A DNA stretch of 64,000 nt from Alnus glutinosa (GCF_958979055.1 NC_084890.1:29867116-29931115), one strand, 5' to 3'. Positions 38,056 to 50,927 are shown, counted from the first letter of the stretch. Translations and numbers: made by a program. Notes: generated from the sequence alone by a model not told the origin.

Positions 38056-38277
38056 TAGTTATATTTTCGATGGTCGTTTTGTTAAATCTGTCATTTCTCT
38101 AAAGTCCTCTTCAGTATCTCCCCATCCTGTGCAAGGAACAGATTGGTTCAAGGGGAGGCAATAAGCAACAATCACAACATTCTCATCTTTATCTCCATCA
38201 CTATGAGACTTGGGTTCCCGTTCCAAATCCAACAACAATTCAGGATCTATCGTGGAGTTCCAATCAACTTCATCGAG
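38056..38277 (-). pseudogene. coding-like exon of unknown origin, copy in unit B
   Basis: On the minus strand after an acceptor-like tgcatttag the frame reads LDEVDWNSTIDPELLLDLER, EPKSHSDGDKDENVVIVAYC, LPLNQSVPC, and then a short divergent end. The copy at 47815-47989 keeps the same frame (LDEVDWNSTIDPELMLDLER, EPKSHSDGDKDENVVILGYY). Not recognised. The acidic, hydrophilic composition, the retained frame in both copies and the position beside a transposon end suggest a captured host exon. Confidence 0.4.
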
Positions 38278-39310
38278 CTAAATGCAACTCACCCATATCA
38301 AACCTGAAACAACAATCTAAACAATATCAAATCAAAAGCCAACCAACCACTATTACTACAAGAATCAAATTTTCAACTAGCACTAAAAAACAAGTTATGG
38401 TCACAAATCAAACACAATAACTAGGTTCTCCCTGAAGACAGGGTCTTGAAACTAACTAATCTCAAACCGTGGACAAATCATCTTTGACTTCTACTAATTA
38501 GCCACCGAAATATGAAATAACACACCAAAATAACATGACAGAATCTAACCCACAAAATCTTACAATGATGGAAACCAATTTCAACACAAAGGCCTTAAAA
38601 GTTAAAAACAAACATCATAGATCATTTGAAGAAAAACGATTTCTAATGGGCTCAGAATGTATAACAGCTCTATCAATCAAGAATTTTCTGAAGCAGAACT
38701 GGCATTAAAGCTGTAACTTAATCATCACTGCCAATTTGTACATGCAAATCATATTCATACAAATCAAAGAAAATCATAAACTAGGCATTTTTCTGAAACC
38801 AAAGAAAATCATTTAACTTAATAAATCATCAAACTTCTCCATAAATAGCTTCCATATCCCAAATCAAAAGCCAACCAAACACCCAAAGTACAATATCAAA
38901 ACCATCTACTACCTTGGCAAATAACCACAAAAATAAACCGAAGCAACTCAAAACTTCTCATCAATTTCAGCTACATACCCAACCAGTTACCATCCTCAAA
39001 CAAATATCAAGAGCCCCAAAACTCCCATTGGAATTGGCAATTAACACAACAGCCAATCCAAATAAACACCCATCTATAATACCTTAGTCCAACATGAATA
39101 ACCCTAAATAATTATCCTCAATCGTCCATGATTTATAACATACAACAAAGATCTATACCAGAATTGCAAATTTAAAATCACCAAAGAAACTCTGAGAGCC
39201 TCTGATTTTGTAAAAATTAACACAAGTAATTCACAAGTTTCGATCAATCAAAATAAACAGAGGACGAAGTTCCCATCAACCTGCCAATTTGGCAATTAAA
39301 ATTTTCCCCA

Positions 39311-39430
39311 TTTGGTAAATTTGCTTTCCCCATAAACTTATCAAACTTTTAATTGGTCTTCTAAACCATAATCGTGATTAAGTTGTGCTGCGATTTATGG
39401 GTAAAGTAAATTTACCAGCATGAAACCAAA
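39311..39430. mobile_element. small fold-back MITE (copy in unit B)
   Basis: atttggtaaatttgctttcc on the left is repeated in inverse on the right (aaagtaaatttaccagcatg and gaaaccaaat), with central aaacttatcaaacttttaat. The unit C copy (49357-49482) keeps the arms better (ggggaaagcaaatttaccct). The insertion predates the B/C duplication. Confidence 0.6.
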
Positions 39431-39658
39431 TAACTTTTTTTTTTTTGGTGATTTTTTAGGTAATTGTAAACAGTGCATTTCAATTCAGGATAGATTTGTC
39501 ACTCAAAAATGCTTCATTGTCACGTGTTGTGTTGTGGATTCCGTCAATTTTTATGCCCGAATCTGACTTAGGGTCCTACTCGTAACAAAGTGGTAGTTTA
39601 GAAGAGCGAGTTGCAGTGAGTAGTAGTTTAAGGGTATAAATGCAAATGTGGTAATATT

Positions 39659-39970
39659 TTAATGGAGAAAAATGTAATTCAGAAACTCGAAACAACTAGA
39701 GCGTGAAAACTCTAAATAATCAAAGTTGGAAACTCTGATTTGTCCATTCATACTCCAATTTTGTCCGGGTCTATTGAGAGCATTGACTACTTGTAATGAG
39801 TCTCCTTCCGAGATGATCTTGTCCAGACCCCAGTTGCGGCAAAACTCAGCAGCTCTCAAGGCTGCAAATGCTTCTGCAACCGCCGGATTCACCCTTGCTT
39901 CCAGTGAAAAAACTAGCAGCTTCATGAACCTGGCCGTTAGAGTCCCGCACAATGAACTCACTATTAGCAC
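39659..39970 (-). mobile_element. LINE-type RNase H fragment (unit B)
   Basis: The minus-strand frame reads SLEARVNPAVAEAFAALRAA, EFCRNWGLDKIISEGDSLQV and VNALNRPGQNW. This is the C-terminal half of the RVT_3/RNase H domain common in plant L1-type LINE polyproteins: AEA.AA..AL, then a G..K...EGDS..VV.AL pattern. No RT or zinc-binding parts adjoin, so it is a truncated scrap. A second copy at about 49740-50000 came with the segmental duplication. Confidence 0.65.
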
Positions 39971-40572
39971 ATAAACTCGCTAATCTAGTATTTATTTGAC
40001 TATGCAACACAATAATGTAAAGATAAATTAAGGTCTGAAATTCGATTGATTAGTGCTTATGGTTAGCATGAAAAAGTAGAAATGTTAGTCCAAAAGTAGT
40101 GAGCGTAAATAAATGACTTTCCCTTAAAAATTACGTAGAATATGTCATAATAAAAAATTTGATTCTCCTTTACTTTCCTTTTTCTCATAAAAAAAACTCA
40201 TAGACATAATGTTATTGTTCCCAAGTATAATTAATTCCCTATGTGTCTTGAGCTGAAAAGCTGAAAGTTTCAACCACAAACCATTGCTAGTAAAAGTAGT
40301 TACCAAAAAATTACATTTAATAATCCCTTCTAGAAATATATATTTTGTTTGATGCAAATTCCTCATTCACTACACCCTGTTTTTCCAAAAACCACCATCT
40401 CTTTTTCCTATTTAATTTTTGGTTGTTGCGATCTGCTTATTAGACATTTGTTCTTTGAAGATTTGGATTGTTTATTAGACATGTGTACACTTGTATGTAT
40501 GATAATTATAAGGCACATAATTATTATTTTTTTCTTTTGAATAATAATGCATGGTCGTTCATATTGTGGCAG

Positions 40573-43411
40573 GTGCAATACCAAGTGAAATTGGTAATCT
40601 CCAATACCTTGAGTTATTAGTTATCCGTTTGAACAACTTTACTGGTCCAATTCCATTTGAGATCGTTAATATCTCAACAATAACAGATATTGATATGGCT
40701 TACAATAACCTCTTAGGCCATCTTCCATCAAATGTAGGCATCTTCCTTCCAAATCTTTATGGCCTTTATCTTGAAGGAAACAAACTAAGTGGAACAATAC
40801 TAAGCTCTATCTCCGATGCATCACAACTCACTGAACTAGATCTGGGTGATAACTCATTCTCGAGCTTAATTCCTAAATCACTTGGTAATTTAAGGCTCCT
40901 GAAGTGGCTCACCCTATTAGTAAATAATTCGACCCTTGGATCTTCCACTCCAAAATTCAACCTTTTCTCTTCTTTGTCAAATTTGGCATATCTAACAACT
41001 TTAGATTTTTCAAATAATCAACTAAATGGCGTCCTTCAGAGTTCCATTGGAAAACTCTCTACTTCACTTCAGGAACTTCACATGGATAATTGCAATATTA
41101 AGGGCAACATTCCTAGAGATATTGGCAATTTAAGCAACTTGATCCCTTTGGAGTTACTGAACAATGAATTGACTGGACCTGTTCCAGTTACATTGGGAAG
41201 ATTGCACAAGCTTCAAGGTTTGAGGCTTTATAATAATAGACTAGACAATCTCATCCCATTTGATCTTTGCCATTTAGGGAACTTGTTTGAATTGTTTTTA
41301 CGCAGTAATGAGCTTTCTGGAGACATTCCTATATGCATGCATAATATGACTTCTCTAAGATATCTTTACTTTGACTCTAATCGATTAACTTCTATGATTC
41401 CAATGAGCTTGTGGAGCCTTATATATATCTTAGTGGTTTACCTGTCATCAAATTCTCTAAATGGCACTCTTTCATTAGAGATTGAAAATTTGAAGGTCTT
41501 GAGAGTATTAGAGTTCTCAAGAAATCAACTATCTGGTGGTTTCCCAACAACAATTGGTGGCCTCAAAGATTTAGCTAATCTCTCATTGGAGGATAATCGA
41601 TTAGAAGGCTCAATTCCTGAATCTTTTAGCGAATTGGTAAGTTTGGAATTTTTGGACCTTTCCAGAAACAATTTATCCGGTGAAATTCCAAAGTCCTTAG
41701 AAGCAGTTTCGCAACTCAAATATCTAAATGTTTCTTTCAATAAACTGCAAGGAAAAATTCCTATAAAATGACCATTTGCGAACTTTTCTGCTGCATCATT
41801 TATGTCAAATGATAGACTTTGTGGTTCTCGAAACAGGTGTTCCTCGACAAAAAAATACCGCAACAGCACATATACTAAAGTATGTATTACCATCGATTGT
41901 GTTAACAATGCTTGTAGTCGCACTTGTGTTATTTTGGACAAGATGCAGAAAAAGGAATGTGAAAATTCTAGTGGAGGGAAACTCATTACCAATAGCCACA
42001 TGGAGAAGAAATTCTCAACAAGAACTTTTACAAGCGATAGAAGGGTTCAGTGCAAACAACTTACTTGGTGAAGGGAGCTTTGGATCAGCATACCATGGGA
42101 CACTCCTTGATGGAATGATTGTTGCAATAAAAGTTTTCAAAATGGTAGTAGAAGGGGCATTAAAGAGTTTTGATACAGAGTGTGAGATACTACACAATAT
42201 TTGTCATCGGAATCTTGTCAAAATCGTCAGCAAGTGCAGTAACATCGACTTCAAAGCTTTTGTATTGGAATACATGCCTAATGGGAACCTGGGGAAGTGG
42301 TTGTATTCTCAAGACCGATGTTTGAGTATCTTACAAAGACTAAATATAATGATCGATGTCGCATCAACAGTGGAATACCTTCATTATGGTTATTCAACAC
42401 CTATTGTTTATTGTGATTTGAAGCCCAATAATATATTATTGGGATAATTACACTTAACCCCCATGATTTATCCACGGTGTGGCGATTTACCCCCTAATGT
42501 ACCAAAATTGGTACATGACCCCCCCGAACTTGCCAACGTGTGGTAAAATCAACCTTCCGTCCAATCGACCGTTCGTTTGGACGGAAAGTCGGTCACGTGC
42601 AAGTCACGTGACTTGGGGAGGGTCTCTGTCTTAAACGGTCACGTGACTTGCACGTGACCGATTTTCCGTCCAAACGAACGGTCGATTGGACGGAAGGTTG
42701 ATTTTGCCACACGTTGGCAAGTTTGGGGGGGTCATGTACCAATTTTGGTACATTGGGGGGTAAATCGCCACACATTGGATAAATCAGGGGGATTAAGTGT
42801 AATTATTCCTATATTATTAGATGAAGACATGGTCGCACATGGTTGCCAAGCTGTTAGGTGATGGAGATTTTATGATGCGAACCATGACTCTCGCTACTAT
42901 TGGATATATGGCACCAGGTAATGGTTTTAGCCTACAACCAGAACTTGCATGTCTATCATGCTACTCATGCATTCACTGATAACTATAGCTTTTTGGTAGA
43001 ATATTGCTTTTAGCATTATATATCTTTTGAATATATAATTATTTACTCATGATAATTTTTTATGTCCACATATAGAGTATGGATCCGAAGGACTTGTTTC
43101 TACAAGAGGTGATGTGTATAGTTATGGTATTTTGCTTATGGAAACTTTCACAAGAAGGAGACCTACAGATGACATGTTTGCGGGAGAAATCAGCTTAAAA
43201 GTGTTGGGTAAAGGAATCATCACCCCTTTCAATAACTAAAGTGGTTGATGCCAATTTGTTGAAAACCGAAAGGGATTGTCCTTGTACATTGGATTGCATA
43301 TCATCTGTAATGGGATTGGAATTGCAGTGTTGTGCAGAGTTTCCTGAACTGAGGGTTGATGCAAAAAATATTTCAGTCACACTCAAGAATATCAAATTGC
43401 AGTTTCTATAG
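40573..43411 (+). pseudogene. LRR-RLK XII type, copy B (pseudogene)
   Basis: Same architecture as copy A: exon 2 from 40573 (acceptor tgtggcag, then GAIPSEIGNLQYLELL) to 42917, intron, exon 3 43076-43411. LRRs are open to 41768. There GGA of the equivalent A codon is TGA (41769-41771). The extracellular juxtamembrane part is shortened and shifted. The membrane helix (YVLPSIVLTMLVVALVLFW) and N-lobe (LGEGSFGSAYHG, VAIKVF) follow. The catalytic loop reads VYCDLKPNN (His to Tyr). A 369-bp MITE sits right after NNILL. Beyond it about 15 bp are missing, including the DFG codons. In exon 3 an extra base after ISLK shifts the frame (SLKVLGKGI against SLKRWVEE in A), and TAG at 43409-43411 ends it early relative to A. 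Not functional. Confidence 0.9.
42441..42809. mobile_element. 369-bp Mutator-type fold-back MITE inside the kinase exon of copy B
   Basis: Perfect 9-bp target duplication tatattatt (42432-42440 and 42810-42818). Ends gggataattacacttaaccc and, reverse-complemented, ggaataattacacttaatcc. The inverted arms run almost to the centre (gatttaccccctaatgtacc, ttccgtccaatcgaccgttc), so the whole element can fold into one long hairpin. The 9-bp duplication assigns it to Mutator. Copy A at the same position (aatatcttattagatgaaga) shows the uninterrupted coding sequence. Confidence 0.93.
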
Positions 43412-44100
43412 GATACTGAACGAAGCTAGTATGAAAGCATCAAACTTGTCTATAGCTCTTTCATGTTTGTGTTTTTAAAATAATATAATAGTCTTGGGAC
43501 TCCCCTAAAGGGATTTGTTTATAGACTTTGCTTTGTTATGATAGATAATAATAGTAACATTCGCTTGGAAAAAAAAAAAGAAAAAAGAAAAGAAGGTAAT
43601 AATAGTAACATTTATAAATAATACAACTAATGATTGTAGTGACCTATAATTAGAACCAATGGTTACTCTAAGGTAGTCTCAAAGTTTTGAAGGAAACAAA
43701 GTCATTAGTTTTGCTCTTGGGACACGAAAATGATAGCAATTGTGACATTGCACTTTTGGTGCTAATTATCATTGTATGTAAATATTGCCCCAATGTTGTG
43801 TGGGGGAGGAAGGGTGCTCAATTCTAAACTCTCAACTTTTTGCAATAACATCATTTGTAAATAAGTATGGGATAGCCTGAGCTCTCATCTTTTCCTTCTT
43901 ATTCACTTCAATCCTTGGAGGATCATTGGTTTGGGATTTTTTTGTATAGGATTTGAAACCTTGGAGGATCTTCACCCTGAGTTTTCTGTTATTTATTTGA
44001 GAAAACTAAGCATATGCTTCTAACCCAACTTGACCAAGGAGCACATCCATGAAGAAAAAAATAATAAGACTACTCTTTTGCTCTTTGAATTTGGGACTAT
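43412..44100. other. 3' flank of copy B, shared with copies D and C
   Basis: No gene. 43430-43700 matches 36410-36620 (tail D). 43800-43900 (gggggaggaagggtgctcaa, then tatgggatagcctgagctct) matches 52615-52700 in unit C. These matches fix the register of the segmental duplication. Confidence 0.6.
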
Positions 44101-44111
44101 CTCTGCTTCCT

Positions 44112-44301
44112 GCGGGGTGATTGGCAGGGGACGTTTTACCGTCGCCTGCCCTCCACTTTTAATTGAAAAACAATTTTTTCATCAAAAAGTGATGCCTGAT
44201 GTGACATCAGACATCACTTTTTGATAAAAAAAAAAAAATTGTTTTTTTATTCAAAAAGCCGGTTGGGGGACAGTAAAACATCCCCCAACCATCACTACCC
44301 C
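44112..44301. mobile_element. hAT-type hairpin MITE, 8-bp target duplication
   Basis: Direct repeats tgcttcct flank it (44104-44111 and 44302-44309). Ends gcggggtgattggcagggga and, reverse-complemented, ggggtagtgatggttggggg are related. The centre is a fold-back: aaaaagtgatg-cctgatgtgacatcag-acatcacttttt. 190 bp, no coding capacity. Confidence 0.75.
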
Positions 44302-44484
44302 TGCTTCCTATGCTAACATACTCTGTTCCTTGAACATAACCAACACTCAAAGATGTAACAAATTATGTTCTTTGAAGTTCCTAGATTGAGTTACAATTGC
44401 TGGACATGGTATGGATAGAGTGTCCACCCTTTATTCATAGCATTGTCTTAGCAGACCTAGCAATATCTTTGGATTAATGAAATT

Positions 44485-44666
44485 GAGTAATTTTATGAGT
44501 ACATTAAGTGTCCATCAAGTGTTCATAAAAAAATGAGGTGACTTTTAAAATCATTATTGGGCGTGTGATTGATTAAATAATGATTTTGATTAAATGATGA
44601 TTTTAAAAGCCACTTCATTTTTTGATGAATAATTGATAGAAACTTAATGTACTCCAAGAATTACTC
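44485..44666. mobile_element. 182-bp Mutator-type hairpin MITE, 9-bp target duplication
   Basis: Direct repeats aatgaaatt flank it (44476-44484 and 44667-44675). The arms start gagtaatt and stay complementary inward: gagtacattaagt against, in reverse complement, ggagtacattaagtt; tgaggtgacttttaaaatca against tgaagtggcttttaaaatca. No coding capacity. Confidence 0.85.
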
Positions 44667-45059
44667 AATGAAATTACATCCTTTTCATAAAAAAAAAAAA
44701 AAAAAAAAAAATGGTCCACTTTGAAGTTCATAGATTGAGTTACAAGTTAATTTCAGCATATAATCATATATTTTCTAGAATCTTACAATATATTAAAATC
44801 ATTATTTTTCATTAGAAGAAAGATGAAGTTTCTAAAAAATCTAAAGGATTGACAATGTGGTAGTCAGCATTCAGTCATTTGAGCAAATGGGAATTGAAAG
44901 GATTAAGTTTTACCCTCTTCGATCCCCTGATTCTCTAGCAAAATGATTAAGCTTCCATAATTTTTTATTGCCCACCAACGACCATCACTTTGAGTGAACT
45001 GGGTGATCCTTAAACCTTTTTTTTTTTTTTCTTAAAAAAAAAAAAAAAAAACTAAAAAA

Positions 45060-45740
45060 AAATAAAATAAAATTTAAGGGACAGAATTAATTTTTACAAT
45101 AATTTATGTTCTCTATTTAACACAAAAACTGATGGATGTCTCGAATTTATTATGAATCCAAATTTGTACCTCAAATCTTTTAAATTACAATCTAAAGGCT
45201 TACAGTCAAATAATCAAAAGCGTGGAGATTCCCGTTTAATTTTTCTTTTCTTGCCTTTTCGGCCCTCTAAGATAACAAAAAGAAGTGGCCTAGCCCATTT
45301 AAGAATCCAGCCCACAGCCAGAGCCGAACTCATAAAAGTTATGTATGAAGATCATCTAAAATATACCACATGGTTGTTGTTGTAATTGGTCTTTTTCCTC
45401 TTACTAATTACACATTATATCATGTTTGAATGGTAGGTTGTGTGGAGTTATTACTCCAAAATTGTCTCCTTCAAATGCCAATAGAATTTAAAGTCAATTT
45501 TTGATCAAATTGACAATAATTAAGATTTTACATGGTTATTTGCAATGTTTAAACTCAAAAAAACCTTAATTCAATGCCATAATCTAGCTAGCGTCACAAC
45601 TATGGCTTATACCAAAATTACGGAAAAGCGAATTTCAGTGGATTGATCAAACACGGCAGCTAAATTAGGATTGGTTAATTCTTAGGCCAACCAATGTGTT
45701 TAATGTTTAATTTTTATTTAATTTGAGAAACATTACCAAC
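45060..45740. repeat. segmental repeat, unit B copy of 11026-11350
   Basis: Carries the landmarks listed for 11026-11350 (gttctctatttaacacaaaa, agaagtggcctagcccattt, taatgtttaatttttattta, accaactcaaaagtgtta), with about 350 bp of extra sequence between 45330 and 45690. Noncoding. Confidence 0.7.
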
Positions 45741-46249
45741 TCAAAAGTGTTAATCTTAGTGAATTTGGTTTCATAGCGTCTTCAAAAAGAAAAAATAGTT
45801 TGGTGGAGAAGTCTAACAGAGGCCAGATGTACCATCCTCAGCGTTTAATAAACGAGATCAATGAGGGGCTCAATCGTTGATGCTTGTGAAAATTTGGTGA
45901 GAGTATTATTTACGTCTTTTAAAAATATCAATGCTTTTTTTTTTTTTTTTTGTGCAAATAAAATGTGATATTTAGCTCTCTTCTTTAATTATTTTCTCTT
46001 TTTAGCCATTAACATGCTCTGTTAGTATTGGGTTTATATGTTTTTGTATCATGATTTTCGTTGTCATTATTATCTTCTCCGCAAACTATTTCTGACGTGT
46101 CCCATAATATTTCCATTGAATGTCTTTTGTATTAGAATATATGGAATATTTAATTGATATTGAAATATTCTTTATATTTATTTCCTTAATTTCCTTATTG
46201 TTTTAGAGAATTATATAATACAATTAATTATACTTAAATAAACAAGATG

Positions 46250-46515
46250 TCCGTTTGGGTTTGATATTTTAAAATGTGATTTTTAAGTGTTTGGTAAAAT
46301 TGTTACTTAACCTTTAAAATCACAGTTTAGATTTTGAAATTGTGCATTTTCAAAAAAACACGCTATCGCCTGCAATTTGAAAACGCATATTTTTTGTGTT
46401 TTCAAATTGTAATTTTTTTAAAAATTCAATTTCAAACAATTCATTTTCTGCGATTTAGTTCAAAATTGTATTTTTTGTCTACAAAATCGCAATACCTAAC
46501 ACACCTGTATTCCAT
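46250..46515. mobile_element. self-complementary AT-rich element, also present at 52795-53055
   Basis: Starts 'gatgtccgttt' and is filled with internally complementary words (aaaatcacagttt, caatttgaaaacgca, tgcgatttag, aaaatcgcaatacctaac). The unit C copy has the same order. Style of hAT-type MITEs, but ends and target duplication are not clear. Confidence 0.4.
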
Positions 46516-46859
46516 ACATACATCTCCGCTTTGACTCTTCCGCTTTCCCTGTTATTATTCTCATCATAGATTTCTAGATATATAATAGCAAACCTTTCTA
46601 TATGGTTTTCTACGTGATATCAGAAGCTTCATTATATGTCAAGACTTTGAATTAATTCTTGACAGCTCAATATTTCATTAGGACGATGGAATGTGTGGTG
46701 CAGAGGTCTGCTTCTAGTCCTTCCATGCCGCAGTGATAGAGGGCTTGAATTGTGCAAATAATATTTCTATCCATTATTTCACAATTAAGATGCTAAAGAA
46801 TCGATCACATCAAAATATATACTCGATCATTTGGCGTAACATAGAGGACTTTCGTAGCA

Positions 46860-47510
46860 ACAACTTGAGCAAAGGGGCAAGTGACTGACAACTTCGATAA
46901 AAACAACTTGGTTGATGTTGGGGGTTTTGGCATGGTATACAAAAGGTCTTCAAATTGGCATTTGGCACCATATGCATCCACAAGTTTCAAAGCAGAAACC
47001 CAAGGCATGCGTCAACGTCTTCGCGGCGAGAATCTTGTAAAAATCATATATATCGCTAGTAAACAATGGCAGTGTCGGAAGTGGGGTAGTGTTCTCACAA
47101 CAGCTTTGTCGATCTATTTCCTTCAAAGAAGGACATTGCATTGGAATATATATCTCCATCATGCCTTTTTCTGCACTGTGGCCAACCGCGCACGGCATTC
47201 TTAACCACAGAAATGTCTATATATAGCTAGATGCATGATCACGACATGGTTGAATTAGAAGATAAAAAAGAAAAAAAGAAAAAAGGAAAAAGACAGATGA
47301 AGTCATTGTTGTACGCGCGTGGAATATATCTCCATCATGCCTATTTCTACACCCTTGGGCACGGCATTAATTAATCTTCAGCACAATAATGTGTATATAG
47401 GCTATAGTTAGATCAAGATATGGTTGCACATGAAATATCTCAATCGATCATGCCTATTTCTAAACCCTCGGGCACGTCATTCTTAAGACAAGCAATTTAC
47501 TATAAGGGAT
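46860..47510 (+). pseudogene. decayed RLK kinase fragment (unit B)
   Basis: Best preserved of this family: 46884-46950 reads DNFDKNNLVDVGGFGMVYK, the glycine-rich loop of a receptor kinase. The frame then degrades (FKAETQGMRQRL, ENLVKI). At 47130-47230 'gcattggaatatatctccat', 'ttctgcactgtggcc' and 'cacggcattcttaa' are the remains of ALEYLH...VVHGILKP. A second partial echo lies at 47325-47480. Related pieces occur at 11.64, 14.1, 51.3, 53.7 and 54.6 kb. Not functional. Confidence 0.6.
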
Positions 47511-47814
47511 AACATATATTAACGATTTAACAGCAAATCCTAACGGAGAACCCTTAAGTGAGACGTTTGAAAACGTGGATACCCCAGTTTGAGACGTTTG
47601 TTAGTTCAGTACCTTTATCTCAAAACGGTACTGCAAAGAGTCAATAATAATAATAATAATTATTGCAAAGTAAGGATCGATTAACAATATAAAACGGTCA
47701 TTTTTCTAACGCAAATTTTTCAATGGTCATTTTTTCTCAAACGACCATTTTTTTTTAACATTTATATTTTTCAACAGTCGTTTTGTTAAATCTGTCATTT
47801 ATCTGAAGTCCTCT

Positions 47815-47989
47815 TCAGCATCTCCCCATACTGTGCAACAGTGCAAGGAACAGACTGGTTCAAGGGGAGGTAATAACCAAGAATCACAACATTCTCATCT
47901 TTATCTCCATCACTATGAGACTTGGGTTCCCGTTCCAAGTCCAACATCAATTCAGGATCTATCGTGGAGTTCCAATCAACTTCATCAAG
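47815..47989 (-). pseudogene. coding-like exon of unknown origin, copy in unit C
   Basis: Partner of 38056-38277. The frame is open on the minus strand from an acceptor-like 'gcatttag' through LDEVDWNSTIDPELMLDLER, EPKSHSDGDKDENVVILGYY and LPLNQSVPC to a TGA after SDK. The two copies differ at about a dozen bases but keep the frame over the shared part. Confidence 0.4.
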
Positions 47990-49356
47990 CTAAATGCAAC
48001 TCACCCATATCAAACTTGAAACAACAATCTAAACAATATCAAATCAAAAGCCAACCAAACACTATTACTACAAGAATCAAATTTTCAACTAGCACTAAAA
48101 AACAAGTTATGGTCACAAATCAAACACAATAAGTAGGGTAGCAAATAGAACACCACTTCATTCCCTAACAAGGTATAAAAGAAACTATTAATTTCACATA
48201 ATTATTGCCTCAGTTAAATCCATTAATTTCATATGAAATGCTGCTTCCCCAAGTAGGTTCCCCCTGCTAAGCAAGGGCTTGACTCCACAGCACCTCAAAC
48301 AAGTTGGATTGAATCATCAACAGCGTTTTCAAGCATCATCACCAAAACCATGAAATACAATTGAACCAAGATTGAAAAACACAAGCACAACACATTCATT
48401 GAGAACAGAACAAAAAAAATCTCAGAATGGTCCAGTAAGTTCATATTATGATTTAGCAGCCTCAACGAGGTTCTCCCTAAAGACAGGGTCTTGAAACTAA
48501 CTAATCTCAAACTGTGGACAAATCATCATTGACTTCTACTAATTAGCCACCGAAATATGAAATAACACACCAAAGTAACATGACAGAATCAAACCCACAA
48601 AATCTTACAATGATGGAAACCAATTTCAACACAAAGGCCTTGAAAACAACTATCATAAATCATTTGAAGAAAAACGATTTCTAATGGGCTCAGAATATAT
48701 AACAGCTCTATCAATCAAGAATTTTCTGAAGCAGAACTGGCATTAAAGCTGTAACTTAATCATCACTGCCAATTTGTACATGCAAATCATATTCATACAA
48801 ATCAAAGAAAATCATAAACTAGGCATTTTTCTGAAACCAAAGAAAATCATTTAACTTAATAAATCATCAAACTTCTCCATAAATAGCTTCCATATCCACA
48901 AAATCAAAAGCCAACCAAACACCCAAAGCACAATATCAAAACCATCTACTACCTTGGCAAATAACCACAAAAATAAACTGAAGCAACTCAAAACTTCTCA
49001 TCAATTTCAGCTACATACCCAACCAGTTACCATCCTCAAACAAATATCAAGAGCCCAAAAGTCCCATTGGAATTGGCCATTCGGCGATTAACACAACAAC
49101 CAATCCAAATAAACACCCATTTGTAATACTTTAGTCCAACATGAATAACCCTAAGTAATCATCCCCAATCGTCCATGATTTTTAACACACAACAAAGATC
49201 TTTACCAGAATCGCAAACCCAAAATCACCAAAGAAACTCCGAGAGCCTCTGATTTTTGTAAAAATTAACACAAGCAATCCACAAGTTTCGATCAATCAAA
49301 ATAAACAGAGGACGAAGTTCTCATCAACCTGCCTATTTGGCAATTAAAATTTTCTC

Positions 49357-49482
49357 CATTTGGTAAATTTGCTTTCCCCATAAACTTATCAAACTTTTAA
49401 TTGGTCTTCTAAACCATAATCGTGAATAAGTTGTGCTGCGATTTATGGGGAAAGCAAATTTACCCTCATGAAACCAAATATT
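49357..49482. mobile_element. small fold-back MITE (copy in unit C)
   Basis: Arms atttggtaaatttgctttcc and, inverted, tatggggaaagcaaatttac; terminal atttggt/accaaat. Same position as 39311-39430 within the duplication. Confidence 0.65.
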
Positions 49483-49739
49483 AAGTCTTTACTTTTTCTT
49501 TTTCTTTTTTGGTGATTTTTTAGGTAATTGTAAATGGTGCATTTCAATTCAGGGTAGATTTGTGACTAAAAAATGCTTCATTGTCACGTGTCGTGGATTC
49601 TGTCAATTTTTATGCCCGAATCTGACTTAAGGTCCTGCTCGTAACAAAGTGGTAGTTTAGAAGAGCGAGTTGCAGTGAGTAGTAGTTTAAGGATATAAAT
49701 GCAAATGTGGTAATATTTCAATGGAGAAAAATGTAATTT

Positions 49740-50000
49740 AGAAACTCGAAACAACTAGAGAATGAAAACTCTAAATAATCAGAGTTGGAAACTCTGATTT
49801 GTCCATGCTTACTCCAATTCTGTCCGGGTCAATTGAGAGCATTGACTACTTGTAATGAGTCTCATTCTGAGATGATCTTGTCCAGACCCCTGTTGCGGCA
49901 AAACTCAGCAGCTCGCAAGGCTGCAAATGCTTCTGCAACCACCGGATTTACCCTTGCTTCCAGCGAAAAACTAGCAGCTGCATGAACCTAGTCGTTATAG
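49740..50000 (-). mobile_element. LINE-type RNase H fragment (unit C copy)
   Basis: Duplicate of 39659-39970 with the same AEAFAAL and GLDKIISE.DSLQVVNAL content on the minus strand. Brought here by the segmental duplication, not by a separate insertion. Confidence 0.6.
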
Positions 50001-50927
50001 TCCCGCGCAATGAACTCACTATTAGCACATAAACTCACTAAACTAGTATTTATTTGACTATGCAACACAATAATGTAAAGATAAATTGAGGTCTGAAATT
50101 GGATTGATTAGCGCTTATGGTTAGCATGAAAAAGTAGAAATGTTTAGTCCAAAAGTTGAGCATAAATAAATAACTTTCCCTTAAAAATTAAGTAGAATAT
50201 GTCATAATCAATAATTTGATTCTCTCCTTTACTTTCTTTTTTCTCATAAAAAACACCCATAGACATAATGTTATTATTCCCAAATATAATTAATTCCCTA
50301 TGTGTCTTGAACTGATAAGCTGAAAGTTTCAACCACAAACCATTGCTAGTAAAATTAGTTAGCAAAAAATTACATTTAATAATCCCTTCTAGAAATATAT
50401 ATTTTGTTTGATGCAAAATCCCCATTCACTACACCCTGTTTTTCCAAAAATCTCCAGCTCGTTTTCCTATTTAATTTTTGGTTGTTGCGATCTGCCTATA
50501 TGTTTCTTCATTTATTTGTTTTCTTAAAACACAAATATAATTAACTCTCTCCATGGTTTGTTGTAATTACAAAGCATTGATGGTAATTTTAGTTAGTCGA
50601 AATTGCATCCAATAAGGCATTCGAGAAATATTTTGTCTAATTTTAAACCCTTTAGCTTGAATAAAATACTCCAAAAACATGTTGCTCTATTCGTGTATAT
50701 CGATTCGTATCTCAAGGCTACGTATGTACTTAAGGATTTATATGTATATAAAAAACAGAGAAGGAAAAGACACATATGTTTATTAGACATTTGTTCTTTG
50801 AAGTTTTGGTTTGTTTATTAGACATTTGTACAACTTGTATGTACGAAAATTTTGAGGCACATAATTTTTTTATTTTTTTATTTTTTTTCTTTTGAATAAT
50901 AATGCGTGGTTGTTCATATTATGGCAG

